Shown piece by piece: positions 22,771 through 34,300 of a stretch of 64,000 nt of DNA; the stretch's first letter is position 1, and every line of letters starts with the position of its first letter. Source of the stretch: Pedinophyceae sp. YPF-701. Lineage: Eukaryota; Chlorophyta; Pedinophyceae. Both the position numbers and the translations under genes were made by a program. The notes under the pieces were generated by a model. That model had not been told where the DNA came from and did no database searches. It worked only from the letters and a program-made list of their open reading frames with translations. The stretch is taken from the NCBI GenBank assembly GCA_916048055.1, contig CAJZHL010000031.1, forward strand, positions 1,178,001 to 1,242,000, in the 5' to 3' direction.

Positions 22771-23239
22771 TTTGAAACCTGTGGTCCTATCTCACGCCCG
22801 GCATGCCCAACGGCCGAGCGCGGGCAGGGGAACCCGCGGGGGGTCAGTTGGCGCGAAAATTGGTTCGTGCTCGAGTCCGTGTGCGGGCCGTGGCGCACTG
22901 TGGCGTGCGCTCAGCTCTCGTTGCGGCCCTGAAGGTTGGACCCCCGCGACTGGCGGCGCCGTTGCGGGCCACGAGACCAAATGCGCGGGCGGTGACCGCA
23001 CGGCGCTGGGCGGACTGTGCGTGGCTCCAGACACCACCCGCCCGACGTGGCCACCGTCACGAGGGGTGCGCGAAACATGGTATTGCTCGGCCTGCATCTC
23101 CGTGTCATTCTCTGCCGCTGTACCTGGCTCGAGTGGAGTCGCGTGCGCGGCGCACGGTGCGCCACCAAAAGGAGTGTGTGGCGAGCGAGGCTGGGCGGCG
23201 CGAAGGGGGGGGCGGGGCGAGCGAGGTGGCGCCCGCCTG
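22771..23239. other. Divergent intergenic region, Timeless / RS protein
   Basis: 469 bp between two divergent starts. No coding or RNA feature recognised; presumably shared promoter space. Confidence 0.4.
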
Positions 23240-24166
23240 ATGGGAGGCCGTAAGTCCGGGGGCGGGAGGCCCCCGCCTCGGCCGGTGGAGGTGGTGGTCG
23301 ACGGCGAGGGGGGCGATGCAGGGGGCGAAGCAGCTGCGACGCAGGCGCGCGACGTGGACGTCAGCTTCCACTCAGACGCCTGGCACGAGGCACGCCTGGC
23401 ATCTCTGATGCAAGAGCGCATGGACTGGGACCAGTTCATGAAGATGAAGGCGAGTGATCGACGGCGCAGGAGTGCGCCTGCGTGCAAGCCCTCGGAGGCG
23501 CCGCCGTGGCGCGCCATCTCATGTCCACGTCGCCTACATGCGCCGACACTGTTCACGCTCGAGGTTCCGTGTCCGCAACGCTCCTGCGCTCCCCGCGCTC
23601 CGTCTGGGCTGCAGAAGCAGAAGGAGGCTGCCATGGTGGGCAAGGGCGCGCCGCTGGACAGCGACGAGGAGGAGCGCATGATGCGGGACTACAGGGCGCT
23701 GCTGGACGCGGACCGGGAGCGCAAGTTGTCCCGCGGCGTCAACCACTCGGACAGGAAGAGCAAGAAGTCGAAGCGGGACAGAGAGCGCCGGCGGAGCAGG
23801 AGCAGGAGCAGGAGCAGGGAGCGGAAGGAGAGGAAGGACCGGAAGCGGCGGAAGGAGGAGAAGGAGCGGCGGAAGGACAAGAAGGAGAAGCGGAGCAAAC
23901 ACAGCAAGGTGCGCCATCATTCCATGCGACGGGCAACGGCGCACGCGCGCCGGTGCCGTCCGCGTTCCCGGTGCGACACGCCCCCGCTCCGGTTGCTCGT
24001 GCAGGAGCGGCGTCGGTCGCGGTCCCGGTCGCGCTCGCCGTCACGCAGGCGGCGGTCACGCAGCAGGGACAGGGGGCGGAGCTCGAGCCCCTCCAACAGC
24101 GGACGCAGCGCGAGCGACTCGGACGCGCCCGTGCGCCTCTCAAAGTTCATGAAGAACAGCTTCTGA
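23240..24166 (+). CDS. RS-rich basic nuclear protein, family unassigned
   Basis: Predicted 221 residues in three exons: 23240-23449, 23615-23908 and 24005-24166. The N-terminal part (MGGRKSGGGRPPPRP, SDAWHEARLASLMQERMDWD, QFMKMK) is followed by DSDEEERMMRDYRALLDADR. A Lys/Arg/Glu coiled region and RS dipeptides come next, and it ends LSKFMKNSF. The pattern resembles small splicing-associated proteins such as FAM133-like factors, but I cannot assign a family. A nuclear, splicing-related role is inference from the RS region only. The first intron (23450-23614, 165 bp) has no usable GT donor; AAG|GCGAGT with acceptor CTGCAG keeps phase, so it is read as a GC-AG intron. It is also a multiple of three and stop-free. 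Confidence 0.65.
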   Translation: MGGRKSGGGRPPPRPVEVVVDGEGGDAGGEAAATQARDVDVSFHSDAWHEARLASLMQERMDWDQFMKMKASDRRRRSAPACKPSEAPPWRAISCPRRLHAPTLFTLEVPCPQRSCAPRAPSGLQKQKEAAMVGKGAPLDSDEEERMMRDYRALLDADRERKLSRGVNHSDRKSKKSKRDRERRRSRSRSRSRERKERKDRKRRKEEKERRKDKKEKRSKHSKVRHHSMRRATAHARRCRPRSRCDTPPLRLLVQERRRSRSRSRSPSRRRRSRSRDRGRSSSPSNSGRSASDSDAPVRLSKFMKNSF

Positions 24167-24303
24167 CGGTGGCACGCCGCCAAACACACGAACATGCAGG
24201 GCCCAGGTCTTGCCGCCCCGCTGCGACCGCCCGGACTCATCCACCAGCCGTTGTGAGCCCGCCGCGGTCTCACAGTGCGCCGCGGTCCCCGCTCGTCGCC
24301 GAC

Positions 24304-25391
24304 CTACTCTGCCGCCTTGCCCGCCTCCTGCGGTGTCGTCGTCGCTGGCTCGCTCGTCTCCGGCCCGTCGTCCTCGAGCGGCCCGACGTCCACCGCGAGG
24401 AGGTCCTCGAGGTCGACCTTGTAGCGCACGTTGCACATCACGTCGTCCACGTCGTACCACCTCATGTGCCGCAGCAGGTGCAGGAAAAACTTCAGCATGC
24501 GCTCCGTGCCGAACGTCACCGACACCTCGTGCGTGCGCTCGACGATCCAAAACTGCTCCATGCCCTCCTTCTTGTACTTGAACGTCGCGCGTGGCACGGT
24601 GACGAGCTTCCTGCGAGGCAGCGCGCAGTGTGCGACACCAGTGTGCACCTTCGGGGGGGATGGGGTTTCAGACAATCCTGAGTCCACCACTGTAGCGGCC
24701 GTAGCGTGTCCGATGTGGGCGCAGCCATCGACAGCGCCGTGTGTTGCGTGGACGCGGCCGATGGGGCGCACCTCTTAGGTTTGCGTTTCGAGTGCCTGGG
24801 CCGGGGCGAGCACGCCACTTGCGCGGCCCGCAGGACGTTGTCGACGTTCTCCTGGAGCGCCTCCTCGTCGGGGCCCTTGAGCACGACTCGCACGGTGTAG
24901 ATCTGCGGGAACCGGTGCTCTGCATCCCACCCCTGCAGGCGTCGCCGGTACCCGTCCAAGTCCTGCAGGATGTACTGCTCCATCTCCTCCGCCGTGATGT
25001 CGAACGTCTTCCCATCCGACGACCAGGGAATCGGCGGCGGACCCCCGTCCAGGCCGCGCTCTGGCCGCTCGCGAGCGGGACCACCCTGAGGCTCCTGGTC
25101 AGCCCCCGCCGCCGCGTCTCCTGGCGCCGCTTTGTCTGACTCGGGGCTTGACGCGAACCTCCGTCCATATATCATGGCGTCCCTGGACAGATCCGTCGGC
25201 GAGGCCGCAGGACTGCTACGGGGCGCTGGTGGGCACCCGCTGGCCCGCCACCCACAGAGATCGGGCTGCGCGGAGGTGACCGCGAGGGCCCGCTCGCCCG
25301 TCGCGCGCGCAACGAGAGCGGAGCTCGCCGCCTCGTGGCGCACGTCGCGACCGAGCCAGCGCGCGCACGTCCGCAGCACGTGCCGCACCAT
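24304..25391 (-). CDS. Probable mitochondrial ribosomal protein uS10m
   Basis: Predicted 291 residues in two exons: 25391-24823 and 24610-24304. The N-terminus (MVRHVLRTCARWLGRDVRHE, then Arg/Ala/Ser-rich to YGRRFASS) has the amphipathic, Arg-rich look and RRFA-type cleavage site of a mitochondrial presequence. The conserved part is FPQIYTVRVVLKGPDEEAL, then KLVTVPRATFKYKKEG, EQFWIVERTHEVSV and LKFFLHLLRHM. This order resembles S10: a beta-alpha-beta unit and a TVxRxxxxYKK...EQFxxxxHxR loop. Similarity is moderate, so an unrelated mitochondrial protein remains possible. The intron needs a GC donor (GCAAGT at 24822) to keep frame; the adjacent GT at 24818 does not. Confidence 0.5.
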
Positions 25392-25691
25392 CGTGAAGGC
25401 CCCAGCGAGCCCGCGCAGACAAGGGGGAAAACAGAACCTGCCACGCGCCAGATCGGCAGGTCCAAGACGCTCAACCTCGCCGTGTGCTGCTGCCTTCTCC
25501 CCGCGCGCGACCCTCGAGCCCGGCGTGGGCCGCCCAGAGTCCCCAGGACACACCCCACCGTCCCTCCGAGGGACGTGGCCCGCCCCAGCGATGGACGCTG
25601 CCCGCAAACGTCCACAGCCGCGTTCGGAGCGGCTCGGGCGCGACGCGTGCGAGGTTGTTGTGTGCGGCGGGGTTGGTGTTGTGTCACACTG
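25392..25691. other. Intergenic between uS10m and Rpt1 genes
   Basis: 300 bp between two minus-strand genes. It should hold the uS10m promoter and the Rpt1 3' region. No gene seen. Confidence 0.4.
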
Positions 25692-27581
25692 CTAGTTGTA
25701 CACCATGTACTTGGGCGTGGCCGAGAACTTCTGGTACCCCTTGATGACCTTGTTGACGGCGTCGAGGAAGTCCCGCTCCGTGACCGTCTTGCGGCGCGCG
25801 CGGATGGCGTACATCCCCGCCTCGGTGCACACCGACCGGATGTCCGCGCCCGTCGAGTTGGGGCACAGCCGCGCGAGGAGCTCGAAGCGGATGTCGCGCT
25901 CGCAGTTCATCGCGCGCGTGTGGATGCGGAAGATCTGCGTGCGGCTCTCCAGGTCCGGCAGCCCGAACTCCACCTTGCGGTCCAGGCGCCCGGGGCGCAG
26001 CAGGGCCGGGTCCAGCGTGTCGGGGCGGTTCGTGGCCATGAGCACCTTGATGTTGCCGCGCGGGTCGAACCCGTCGAGCTGGTTGACGATCTCCAGCATC
26101 GTCCGCTGCACCTCGTTGTCGCTCCCGGGGTCGTCGCTGCGCTGCCCGCCGATCGCGTCCACCTCGTCGAAGAAGATGATGCACGCCTTCTTCGAGCGCG
26201 CCATCTGCGCGACCGCGGTGATGCGGGCCAACGCGTGAGGCGGTGCGCGTGGCGCAGCGCGGCGGCATTGCATGTGTGCAGTGCGCAGGTAGCGGGGGGG
26301 CGTTGCGCACCTGGAAGAGCTCGCGCACCATGCGCGCGCCCTCGCCGACGTACTTCTGGACGAGCTCGGACCCGATGACGCGGATGAAGCACGCGTCCGT
26401 GCGGTTGGCGACGGCGCGCGCCAGCAGCGTCTTGCCCGTGCCCGGCGGGCCGTAGCACAGCACGCCCTTCGGCGGGTCGATGCCCAGCGCGACGAACTTC
26501 TCCGGGTGCAGCATCGGGAGCTCGACGACCTGCGGGGCAGCCGGCGGGGTCGGCGCCGTCACGCACGCGACATTGTTGTTGCGCGCCCCGTGCAGTGGGT
26601 GGCGGGCCACGGGGCACGGCGCGGGCGCGCCGTTGCATGGGTCCGGTGCGGGGTGCAAGAGACCACGTGGCCAGGGCGCGTCCCGTCGCGACGGGGGCTC
26701 TGTTGCGCGGCGGGGTCCGCGCGGGCGGCGGGCGTTGTGTGCACCTCGCGCATCTTCTCAATCTGCTCCTTGCAGCCGCCGATGTCGGAGTACGTCAGGT
26801 CGGGCTTCTCCTCGACGGTCATCATGGTGACGCTCGGGTCGATGCGCGGCGGCAGCGGGATCTGGATCTGGTACTTGGTGCGGTCCACGCCCACGCGCAT
26901 CCCCTCCTCAATGTCCGTGGGCGCCACGCGGTCGCCTAGGCCGACGACGAACTTCGCGATCTGCTTCACGTTGATGACGTACTTCGCGTCCGACGTGTCT
27001 GCGGGAGGGTCGCGCGCGGACGGAAGGGTTTGAGCGACAGCGACCTTCTAGCAGGGACCCAGGCGCCCGGACACCGCGCGGGCGGTGCGCCGTGGCAAGA
27101 TCCTGCGCTCGGGTGCGAGCTCCGTTCGCGAGGGAGGCTCGTGGCCCGGTGCTCTGCCCCCGGCGAGCAGTCCGCGTCCCCGCCGGACGCACGGTGTGGC
27201 CCTGGGACGGTTCTGTTCCGGCCCGCGCGCACCTGGGTTGATGATTTTCGTGCATCGCGCCACCTGCAGCGGCTGCTCCTCCTGCATCATCTGCTTGTCC
27301 GACACGAGGTCCCAGCGACTCGGCGGCGCGAGCCCGGTGTCGCTCTCCTTGATCCCACACAGCTCATTGACGCGCTTCAGCTTCTCCTTGAGGTCGTTCT
27401 CCACCTCCTTGATCTTTATCGAGTACGGCCCCATGCCGTACGACTTGAGGAGCTCGATCTCGGCCTCTGAGAGCACCTTGACGGGCTTGTCCTCGCCCTT
27501 GCCTCCATCCTGCTTGCTATCATCCTTCTTCTCCTTCCCAGCCTCCTTCGCGGCGGGCTGCTTGCCCGCGTCCCCCGCCAT
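25692..27581 (-). CDS. RPT1: 26S proteasome regulatory particle ATPase Rpt1
   Basis: Predicted 444 residues in four exons: 27581-27233, 26998-26745, 26529-26311 and 26204-25692; introns 234, 215 and 106 bp. The N-terminal coiled coil ([19 protein letters not shown]) and OB region ([19 protein letters not shown]) precede the AAA+ module. Walker A is [20 protein letters not shown], Walker B is [14 protein letters not shown], and the second region of homology is [20 protein letters not shown]. The C-terminus KYMVYN and start [16 protein letters not shown] identify Rpt1 (PSMC2/RPT1) among the six paralogues. Length agrees with the family (about 430). It unfolds substrates at the base of the 19S particle. 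Confidence 0.96.
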
Positions 27582-28236
27582 CTACGACAACACGTCGGTC
27601 GCCCGCACTAAGCTCGCCGCGGAGCGGCCTCGCCGGACGGCTGTGCAAAGCCTTGCCACGACCGAAAAGCACTCGCGGGGTGAACCTCGAGAGCAGCGCA
27701 GGACCGAAGTCAAACGTTCGCGTGCCGCCAGCCCTTCTGACTGCGACGTTCGCGTGCTCCGGCCCGATGTTCGCGGCGCTGCCCGGCGGGGGTCTGGCCA
27801 GACCCTTGATTCAGGTCTCACTTGTACGCTGCAATTGTCCCCCGCACCAGCTCCCTCGCACTCGATCCGGCGTGCGGCCTCAGGGCTACGAGTGTCGGGC
27901 GTCCGGGGTGCTGTGCGGCGGCTACATCCGTCTGTCGCAGATAGCGGGCCGCAGTTGCCCACACTCTTTGTGCATGCACTGCCCCCGCATCCCGGCGTGG
28001 ATGCATCAAGGAGCAGCCGTGGCGCGCAGGGCACGTGCCGCGGGCGTCGCCGCCGGTGGGCACAGCCCCCCCTGTGCGGCCACGTTAGTTGGTGTCTGAC
28101 ACTGACAGTCAGCCTCGAGTGTGGTCCGCCACATCAAGGCGTTCGTGCAGCGCGGGCACACGCAACAGCGCGGCGCGGACCCGCAGAACTGTCCCGCGCT
28201 TCAAGCATCCGCGAATAGATTGCAAGCCGCGGCACC
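27582..28236. other. Divergent intergenic region, Rpt1 / unknown gene
   Basis: 655 bp between divergent starts, with mixed composition. No coding exon supported. Confidence 0.4.
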
Positions 28237-29234
28237 ATGCCCTCTGGTTGTTGCAGTTGGCCGCTGGCGCCGACGTTTGTGGGGCGGCGACGACCGCTCG
28301 GCCTGCGGCACGTACCCCACCGGGAGGCGCTGGATCCCGGTTGCAGGCGGCCGCTGGGGGCGGGAGGGGGGCGGCGCGGGAGCGTGCCGCGTCGGGGTGT
28401 GCTAGGATCGAGCGTCGTCGCGTCCGTCGCGGGGGACGAGGGCGTCTTCTTCTCGGCTGCGTACGGCGGCGCGCTGCTGGCGGCCGTGACTCACTCCGGG
28501 CTGTCGCTGATCGCGAACGCGCTCGACGCGCGCGCGCGAGGGTGCGTGCAGTGCGTGCTCGCTTGCGGTTCGCGGCGTGCGCGATCGAGCGAGACGGACC
28601 GGCCGCGACGCGGCGCGCTGCCGCATCCGCGAGAGAGGTCGGCCACTTCCAGCCGCGTGTTACGTGCGTGGATTGCAGGCCGGAGACGTGCGAGCCAGCG
28701 GACTGGAGCGAGGACGACGAGGTGTGCCTCAGTGGCGAGGACGGCGACGGAGAAGGGGTGCTGTGGTCCGTCGCGAGCGTCCTGGCATGCGTCCCCGAAG
28801 TGAACTTCATGTCCTGGATATTTCTGGCGCTCCAGACCGAGCACCGGCTGCTGTACGGGACGTTCGCTGCGCTGTACGCTCTGCCGCTTGTGCACTCCGG
28901 GCCGATGCTGGACGGCCTCGACATCGTGACCCTCGTCGTCGGTGCGCTGCACATGCAACTGGAGCGCGTCAGCCGCACCGAGCCGGAGCTGGTGCCGCTC
29001 CCGGAGGGCACGGCGGCGGAGGCTCTCGCGGGGCTGCGCGTGTCGTCAAAGGAGGCGATGTTCGCGCTGCGGGAACGCACAGCGACCACCGCGGCGGAGC
29101 TGGCAGCCGAGCGGGAGCGCGTGGCCTCGGAGGGCGAGCTCCGGATGCAGCGGGAGCGGAACCGTGCGGAGCTGAGTGCGTTTGACCAACAGCTGGAGGC
29201 GCGCCGGGGGTCCCGCGCGGAGCGGGACGACTGA
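28237..29234 (+). CDS. Unrecognised protein with hydrophobic core and C-terminal coiled coil
   Basis: Two-exon model, 28237-28541 and 28679-29234, giving 286 residues. The 137-bp GT-AG intron is supported by phase (G split 2+1) and by continuous composition. Exon 1 is Arg/Gly-rich then apolar (SVAGDEGVFFSAAYGGALLA). Exon 2 has PETCEPADWSEDDEVC, two hydrophobic stretches (SWIFLALQTEHRLLYGTF, GLDIVTLVVGALHMQ) and a Glu/Arg-rich helix to the end (AELAAERERVASEGELRM) that should form a coiled coil. I do not recognise a family. The exon 1 start is the first ATG in frame and is weakly supported. It converges with the RING ligase gene 148 bp downstream. Confidence 0.5.
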
Positions 29235-29382
29235 GCCCGCCCAGCGCGCGGCGGAGTGCAGGGAGCTGCGTTACAGCGATCGGTCTGCGGGCCGCAAGTG
29301 TGCATATATGTCTCGGCACACGGGGCTGCGCGAGCGTGCTGGCCGGGCCGTCGGTGGCCCCGCCAGCCTGTGAGGCTCCGCA

Positions 29383-30907
29383 TCAGCTGTGGTAGATGCG
29401 GATGGCGCGTCCCCGGGCCCGGCAGATCGGGCACGCGGGTCCGGCCCGCGCGGAGCACTCGTAGCAGCATGCCATGTGGCCGCAGCTGGGGTACACGCAG
29501 TCCCGCTTGCGCGCGAAGCACAGCGTGCAGAGCTCCTCCTCGGAGGTGACGCCCTCGGGGAGGTTCTCGCCCAGCGCGTTGAAGTTCCGCCGGACCTCCC
29601 GGCGCGCCTTTTCCTGTCGCCGCCGCGCCATGAACCCGCGCCACAGCTTGCGGGTCACCAGGACGACGCCGGTCACGCCCAGGCCGATCGCAACCACCTT
29701 GCATATCCCCGACATGCGATCCTTGGACCGGATCAGGTCCTTCAGGGTCCTGCAACGAGACGCACACGGCACCTGCTGTCAGGGGGAGTCCCCGAGTTAG
29801 GGAGGGCCGCGCGTCGCTGCGGCGGCGGGGCGGGCGAGCCGACGGGCGGCGCACTTGACGGAGAGGTAGAAGGGCCCGCCGTTTTCGGGCTTCCTCAGCA
29901 CCAGCCCCACGGACCGCTCGGAGCCCCCGGGGGCCTGAGTCAGCTCCCCGACCGCAGTGACGTGCGTCCCGACGGGCAGCACCGCCTCCGTCCTGCGCGT
30001 CCCCAGAACGCGGATCCCGCGCATGTAGTCCAGCCCGGCCTTGAGCAGGGACTTGCCCAGCGGTTCGAACCTGCAAGTCACCGTGGACGGGGCGCCGCAC
30101 CAGGCACTGTGGGCGCGCGAACTGCACGGCGCGGACCGAGGCGGCGGCACCACCTCCATGGGCGCGGCGAGAGACCCGTCCGGACGCGTGGACCGTGCTT
30201 CGTACGTGTCGACCACCACCACGTAGGGGATGCCGTCCGCGGCCTTGCCGTTGACGACGGGGAGCTTGATCCCGCTCGCGAGCGCGCCCGCCTTGCCGTC
30301 GACGTCCTCGAGGAAGAACGGCGCCTCCTGCGTGGTGCTCAGGATCGTCGCGCGGTCCCGGAGCCACTCCCCCGACTCCTGCTGCTGCCGGAAGTATATC
30401 TGCTCCTCGCTGGCCGTGTGGATGACCGCGCCGTCCTTGCAGCCGGGGACCTCCAGCGGGGCGTCGCTCGCGACCTTGCCGTACACCGCGACGAGCATCG
30501 GCGTGAGGCCCTTGATCAGGCGCACGTCTGCACGGGGAAGGTGGCGCGCAGAATGACTGGACGGTGGAAGAGAGGGCGCGGCCGCGCCCGAAGACCATCC
30601 TTGTGCAGTGAACTGGCCGTTCCATGGCCGGTGCAGCGCCTCGCACGAGCGTCGACCGCGGCGCGGACTGCTTTGCTGGCAGTTGTGCCATCGCGCGGTG
30701 CCGGGCACCCAGCGGACAATGCCCGAGCCGGTTGCGAAAAATGCGATCTTGGTGTGTACCTGAGACTCGCTCGACCTCCTTCGCGGACTCTAGCTCGCGC
30801 GCCTTCTTCCCGCTCAGCACCGATGCCAGCACGAAGAGCGCCGAGGCTCCTGTGAGGCCCACGCCTGCCCACGACACATCTTCTACCCACGCCTTGCCTT
30901 CCGTCAT
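29383..30907 (-). CDS. Organelle outer-membrane RING E3 ligase, SP1/MUL1-like
   Basis: Predicted 354 residues in four exons: 30907-30760, 30527-30194, 30070-29855 and 29749-29383. Layout follows SP1/MUL1 (GIDE family). There is an N-terminal membrane helix (VGLTGASALFVLASVLSG), then a GIDE/BAM domain (VYGKVASDAPLEVPGCKDGA, EEQIYFRQQQESGEW, KLPVVNGK, GKSLLKAGLDYMRGIRVLG). A second membrane helix (VVAIGLGVTGVVLVTRKLW) and a C-terminal RING follow: CTLCFARKRDC, VYPSCGHMACC, YECSARAGPACPIC. In plants SP1 ubiquitinates the chloroplast import machinery; MUL1 acts on mitochondria. Which organelle applies here is undetermined. Intron 2 (30193-30071, 123 bp) has a weak GTCCAC donor but restores TYEARFEPLGK, and is in frame and stop-free. 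Confidence 0.88.
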
Positions 30908-31307
30908 GGCGGCGGAAGGTCAGGCGGGACCTCGCCGCGCGGCGTCGCTGCAGGATACGGCGCCAACCTCACCAACAGACCAGGGAAAAGCGACGCTTCA
31001 GACACTCCTCCGTGAGATAATGTCACGCGCTGCCGCACATCCCTGCTGCTACGACTGGGGGATTCCTGCTGTCGGCGCCGCAAACGTACCGGGCCGGGGC
31101 TCTGGTACGCCCGGCGCACAGTGGTTTTGTCAGGGGCCTGACATGCTGCTGTCAGCATTGCGATCGGGTCGTCCGGGTGGCCAGAGTGGCCCAGCAGCAC
31201 TGGACTGATCCTCGCACGTCAGAGCGGCCGCAGCTCGCAAGCATTTCACAAAGTCGTGCGCGTCCACCTCGCGCACTGTGTCACGCTCAGCCCACTCCTC
31301 TGCGTGG
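30908..31307. other. Intergenic, SP1 promoter side
   Basis: 400 bp between the start of the RING ligase gene and the stop of the helical-repeat gene, both on the minus strand. Nothing recognised. Confidence 0.4.
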
Positions 31308-34300
31308 TCAACGCGCAGATGGCGGGCGGAGAGTGTCTGCCAGCTTCCGCAACGCGTTCGCATGCTGCGGCGTGCCCGCCTCCTCGGCAAGCTCGCGCAG
31401 CTCCGTCGCCAACGCCTCCCCCGCACCCCCCTCCCCACACAGCACCTCCGCCGCCCCGCGGTCCGCGCCTGCGAGCCTCGCCACGCCCCACGCCGTGCGC
31501 CCCAGATGCTCCGAGTCCGCCTCCGCGGCCCGCTCGCACACCTCCATCACCATCGCCCCCACCGCGTCCACCAACCCCTCAACCCCATACGGCGCATGGT
31601 CCTCTGATGCCCTTGGATGTACGTCCGCCAGCTTCCCGACGCACCACACCGTCATCGCCAGATGCTGCGTGCTCACCTCCGCCGGGCGCCTGCCCAGCTC
31701 CACCGCCAGCGCCCCCACAGCATCCTTCTGCTCGCTCAGGACCTCCGCAGCCCCGTCGGCGGCGTCGGCCAAGGTCGCTACTCCCAATATTGTGTCCTTC
31801 AGCTCCCACCTGCTTGTCTCTGTAGAACGGCTTGTCAGCGCCGCTGCCATCGCCCCCACCGCCTCCACCACGCCCACCTCCCCACACAGCGCCTCCGCTG
31901 CCCTGTCGTGGGCGGCGGCGAGCTTCCCCACGCCCCATATCGTGTTCGCCAGATGCTGCGTGTCCGCCTCGCCTGCCCGCGCGCCCAGCGCCGCCGCCAG
32001 CGCCCCCACCGCCTCCACCACGCCTCCCGCCCCACACAGCTCCTCCGCTGCCCTCTGATTCTTGTCGGCGAGCTTCGCCACGCCCCACACCGTGTTCGCC
32101 AGATGCTGCGTGTCCGCCTCGCCCGCCCGCTCGCCCAGCGCCGCCGCCAGCGCCCCCACCGCCTCCACCACACCCGCCCCACACAGCGCCTCCGCCGCCC
32201 TGGCGTGGGTGTCGGCGAGCTTCCCCACGCCCCATACCGTGTTCGCCAGATGCTGCGTGTCGGCCTCGCCCGCCCGCTCGCCCAGCGCCGCCGCCAGCGC
32301 CCCCACCGCCTCCACCACGCCTCCCGCCCCACACAGCACCTCCGCTGCCCTGTCGTGGGCGGCGGCGAGCTTCGCCACGCCCCACACCGTGTTCGCCAGA
32401 TGCTGCGTGTCCGCCTCGCCCGCCCGCTCGCCCAGCGCCGCCGCCAGCGCCCCCACCGCCTCCACCACGCCCCCCGCCCCACACAGCGCCTCCGCCGCCC
32501 TGGCGTCGGCGTCGGCGAGCTTCCCCACGCCCCATACCGTGTTCGCCAGATGCTGCGTCTTCGCCTCGCCCGCCCGCTCGCCCAGCGCCGCCGCCAGCGC
32601 CCCCACCGCCTCCACCACGCCTCCTGCCCCACACAGCACCTCCGCTGCCCTGTCGTGGGTGTCGGCGAGCTTCGCCACGCCCCATACCGTGTTCGCCAGA
32701 TGCTGCGTATCCGCCTCGCCCGCCCGCTCGCCCAGCGCCGCCGCCAGCGCCCCCACCGCCTCCACTACGCCTCCCGCCCCACACAGCACCTCCGCCGCCC
32801 TGTCGTCGGCGTCGGCGAGCTTCGCCACGCCCCATACCGTGTTCGCCACATCCTGCGTCTTCGCTTCGCCCGCCCGCGCGCCCAGCGCCGCCGCCAGCGC
32901 CCCCACCGCCTCCACCGCACCCCCTGCCCCACACAGCGCCTCCGCCGCGTTGTCGTGAGTGTCGGCGAGCTTCGCCACGCCCCACACCGTGTTCGCCATC
33001 CTGCGTATTAGCCTCCCCGGCCCGCGCGCCCAGCGCCGCCGCCAGCGCCCCCACCGCCTCCACCGCACCCCTGCCCCACACAGCTCCTCCGCTGCCCTCT
33101 GATTCTTGTCGGCGAGCTTCGCCACGCCCCATACCGTGTTCGCCAGATGCTGCGTGTCGGCCTCGCCGGCCCGCTCGCTCAGCGCCGCCGCCAGCGCCCC
33201 CACCGCCTCCACCACACCCCCTGCCCCACACAGCGCCTCCGCCGCCCTCTGGCGTCGGCGAGCTTCGCCACGCCCCATACCGTGTTCGCCAGATGCTGCG
33301 TGTCGGCCTCGCCGGCCCGCTCGCCCAGCGCCGCCGCCAGCGCCCCCACCGCCTCCACCACGCCCCCGCCCCCACAGCGCCTCCGCCGCCCTGTCGTGGG
33401 TGTCGGCGAGCTTCGCCACGCCCCATACCGTGTTCGCCACATCCTGTGTATTAGCCTCTACAGCGCGCTCGCCCAGCGCCGCCGCCAGCGCCCCCACCGC
33501 CTCCACCACGCCCCCTGCCCCACACAGCGCCTCCGCCGCCCTGTCGTGGGTGTCGGCGAGCTTCGCCACGCCCCACACCGTGTTCGCCAGATGCCGCGTG
33601 TCCGCCTCGCAGCGCGCTCGCCCAGCGCCGCCGCCAGCGCCCCCACCGCCTCCACCGCACCCCCTGCCCCACACAGCGCCTCCGCCGCCCTGGCGTCGGC
33701 GTCGGCGAGCTTCGCCACGCCCCATACCGTGTGCGCCACATCCTGCGTCTTAGCCTCTACAGCCCGCTCGCCCAGCGCCGCCGCCAGCGCCCCCACCGCC
33801 TCCACCGCGCCCCCCGCCCCACACAGCGCCTCCGCCGCCCTGGCGTCGGCGTCGGCGAGCTTCGCCACGCCCCATACCGTGTTCGCCAGATGCTGCGGCT
33901 TCGCTTCGCCCGCCCGCGCGCCCAGCGCCGCCGCAAGCGCCCCCACCGCCTCAACCGCACCCAACTCACCACACAACGCATCCGCCGCCCTGTTGTCGGC
34001 TGCGGCGAGCTTTGCCACGCCCCACACCGTGTTCGCCAGATGCTGCGTGCCAGCCTCCGCAGCGCGCTCGCCCAGCTCGCACGCCAGCTCCCCGGCCACC
34101 CCCACCGCCTCCCTCACCTCCGTCGTCCTCAACCCTCTCCGACTCCCCCTCGACAGCGTCTTCGCCATCCTGTGCACCCACGTCGATATGTTGACGGCGT
34201 CGAAGCGCGCCCCGTCCCGCCGGTACACATCCAGCAGGCCCCTCACCGCCTCAACAGTTGTCCCCTGCCCCGCAGCGATCATAATGTCATTGTTGATGCG

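Noticed and set aside
25692-27581. Assignment as another proteasome ATPase (Rpt2-Rpt6) or CDC48-like protein
   Set aside because: N-terminal and C-terminal signatures ([10 protein letters not shown] start, KYMVYN end) and a single AAA+ domain fit Rpt1 only.
31832-33454. Proline-rich plus-strand frames across the helical-repeat array
   Set aside because: They are antisense readings of the LANTVWG repeats; only the minus strand gives a recognisable helical repeat and leader.
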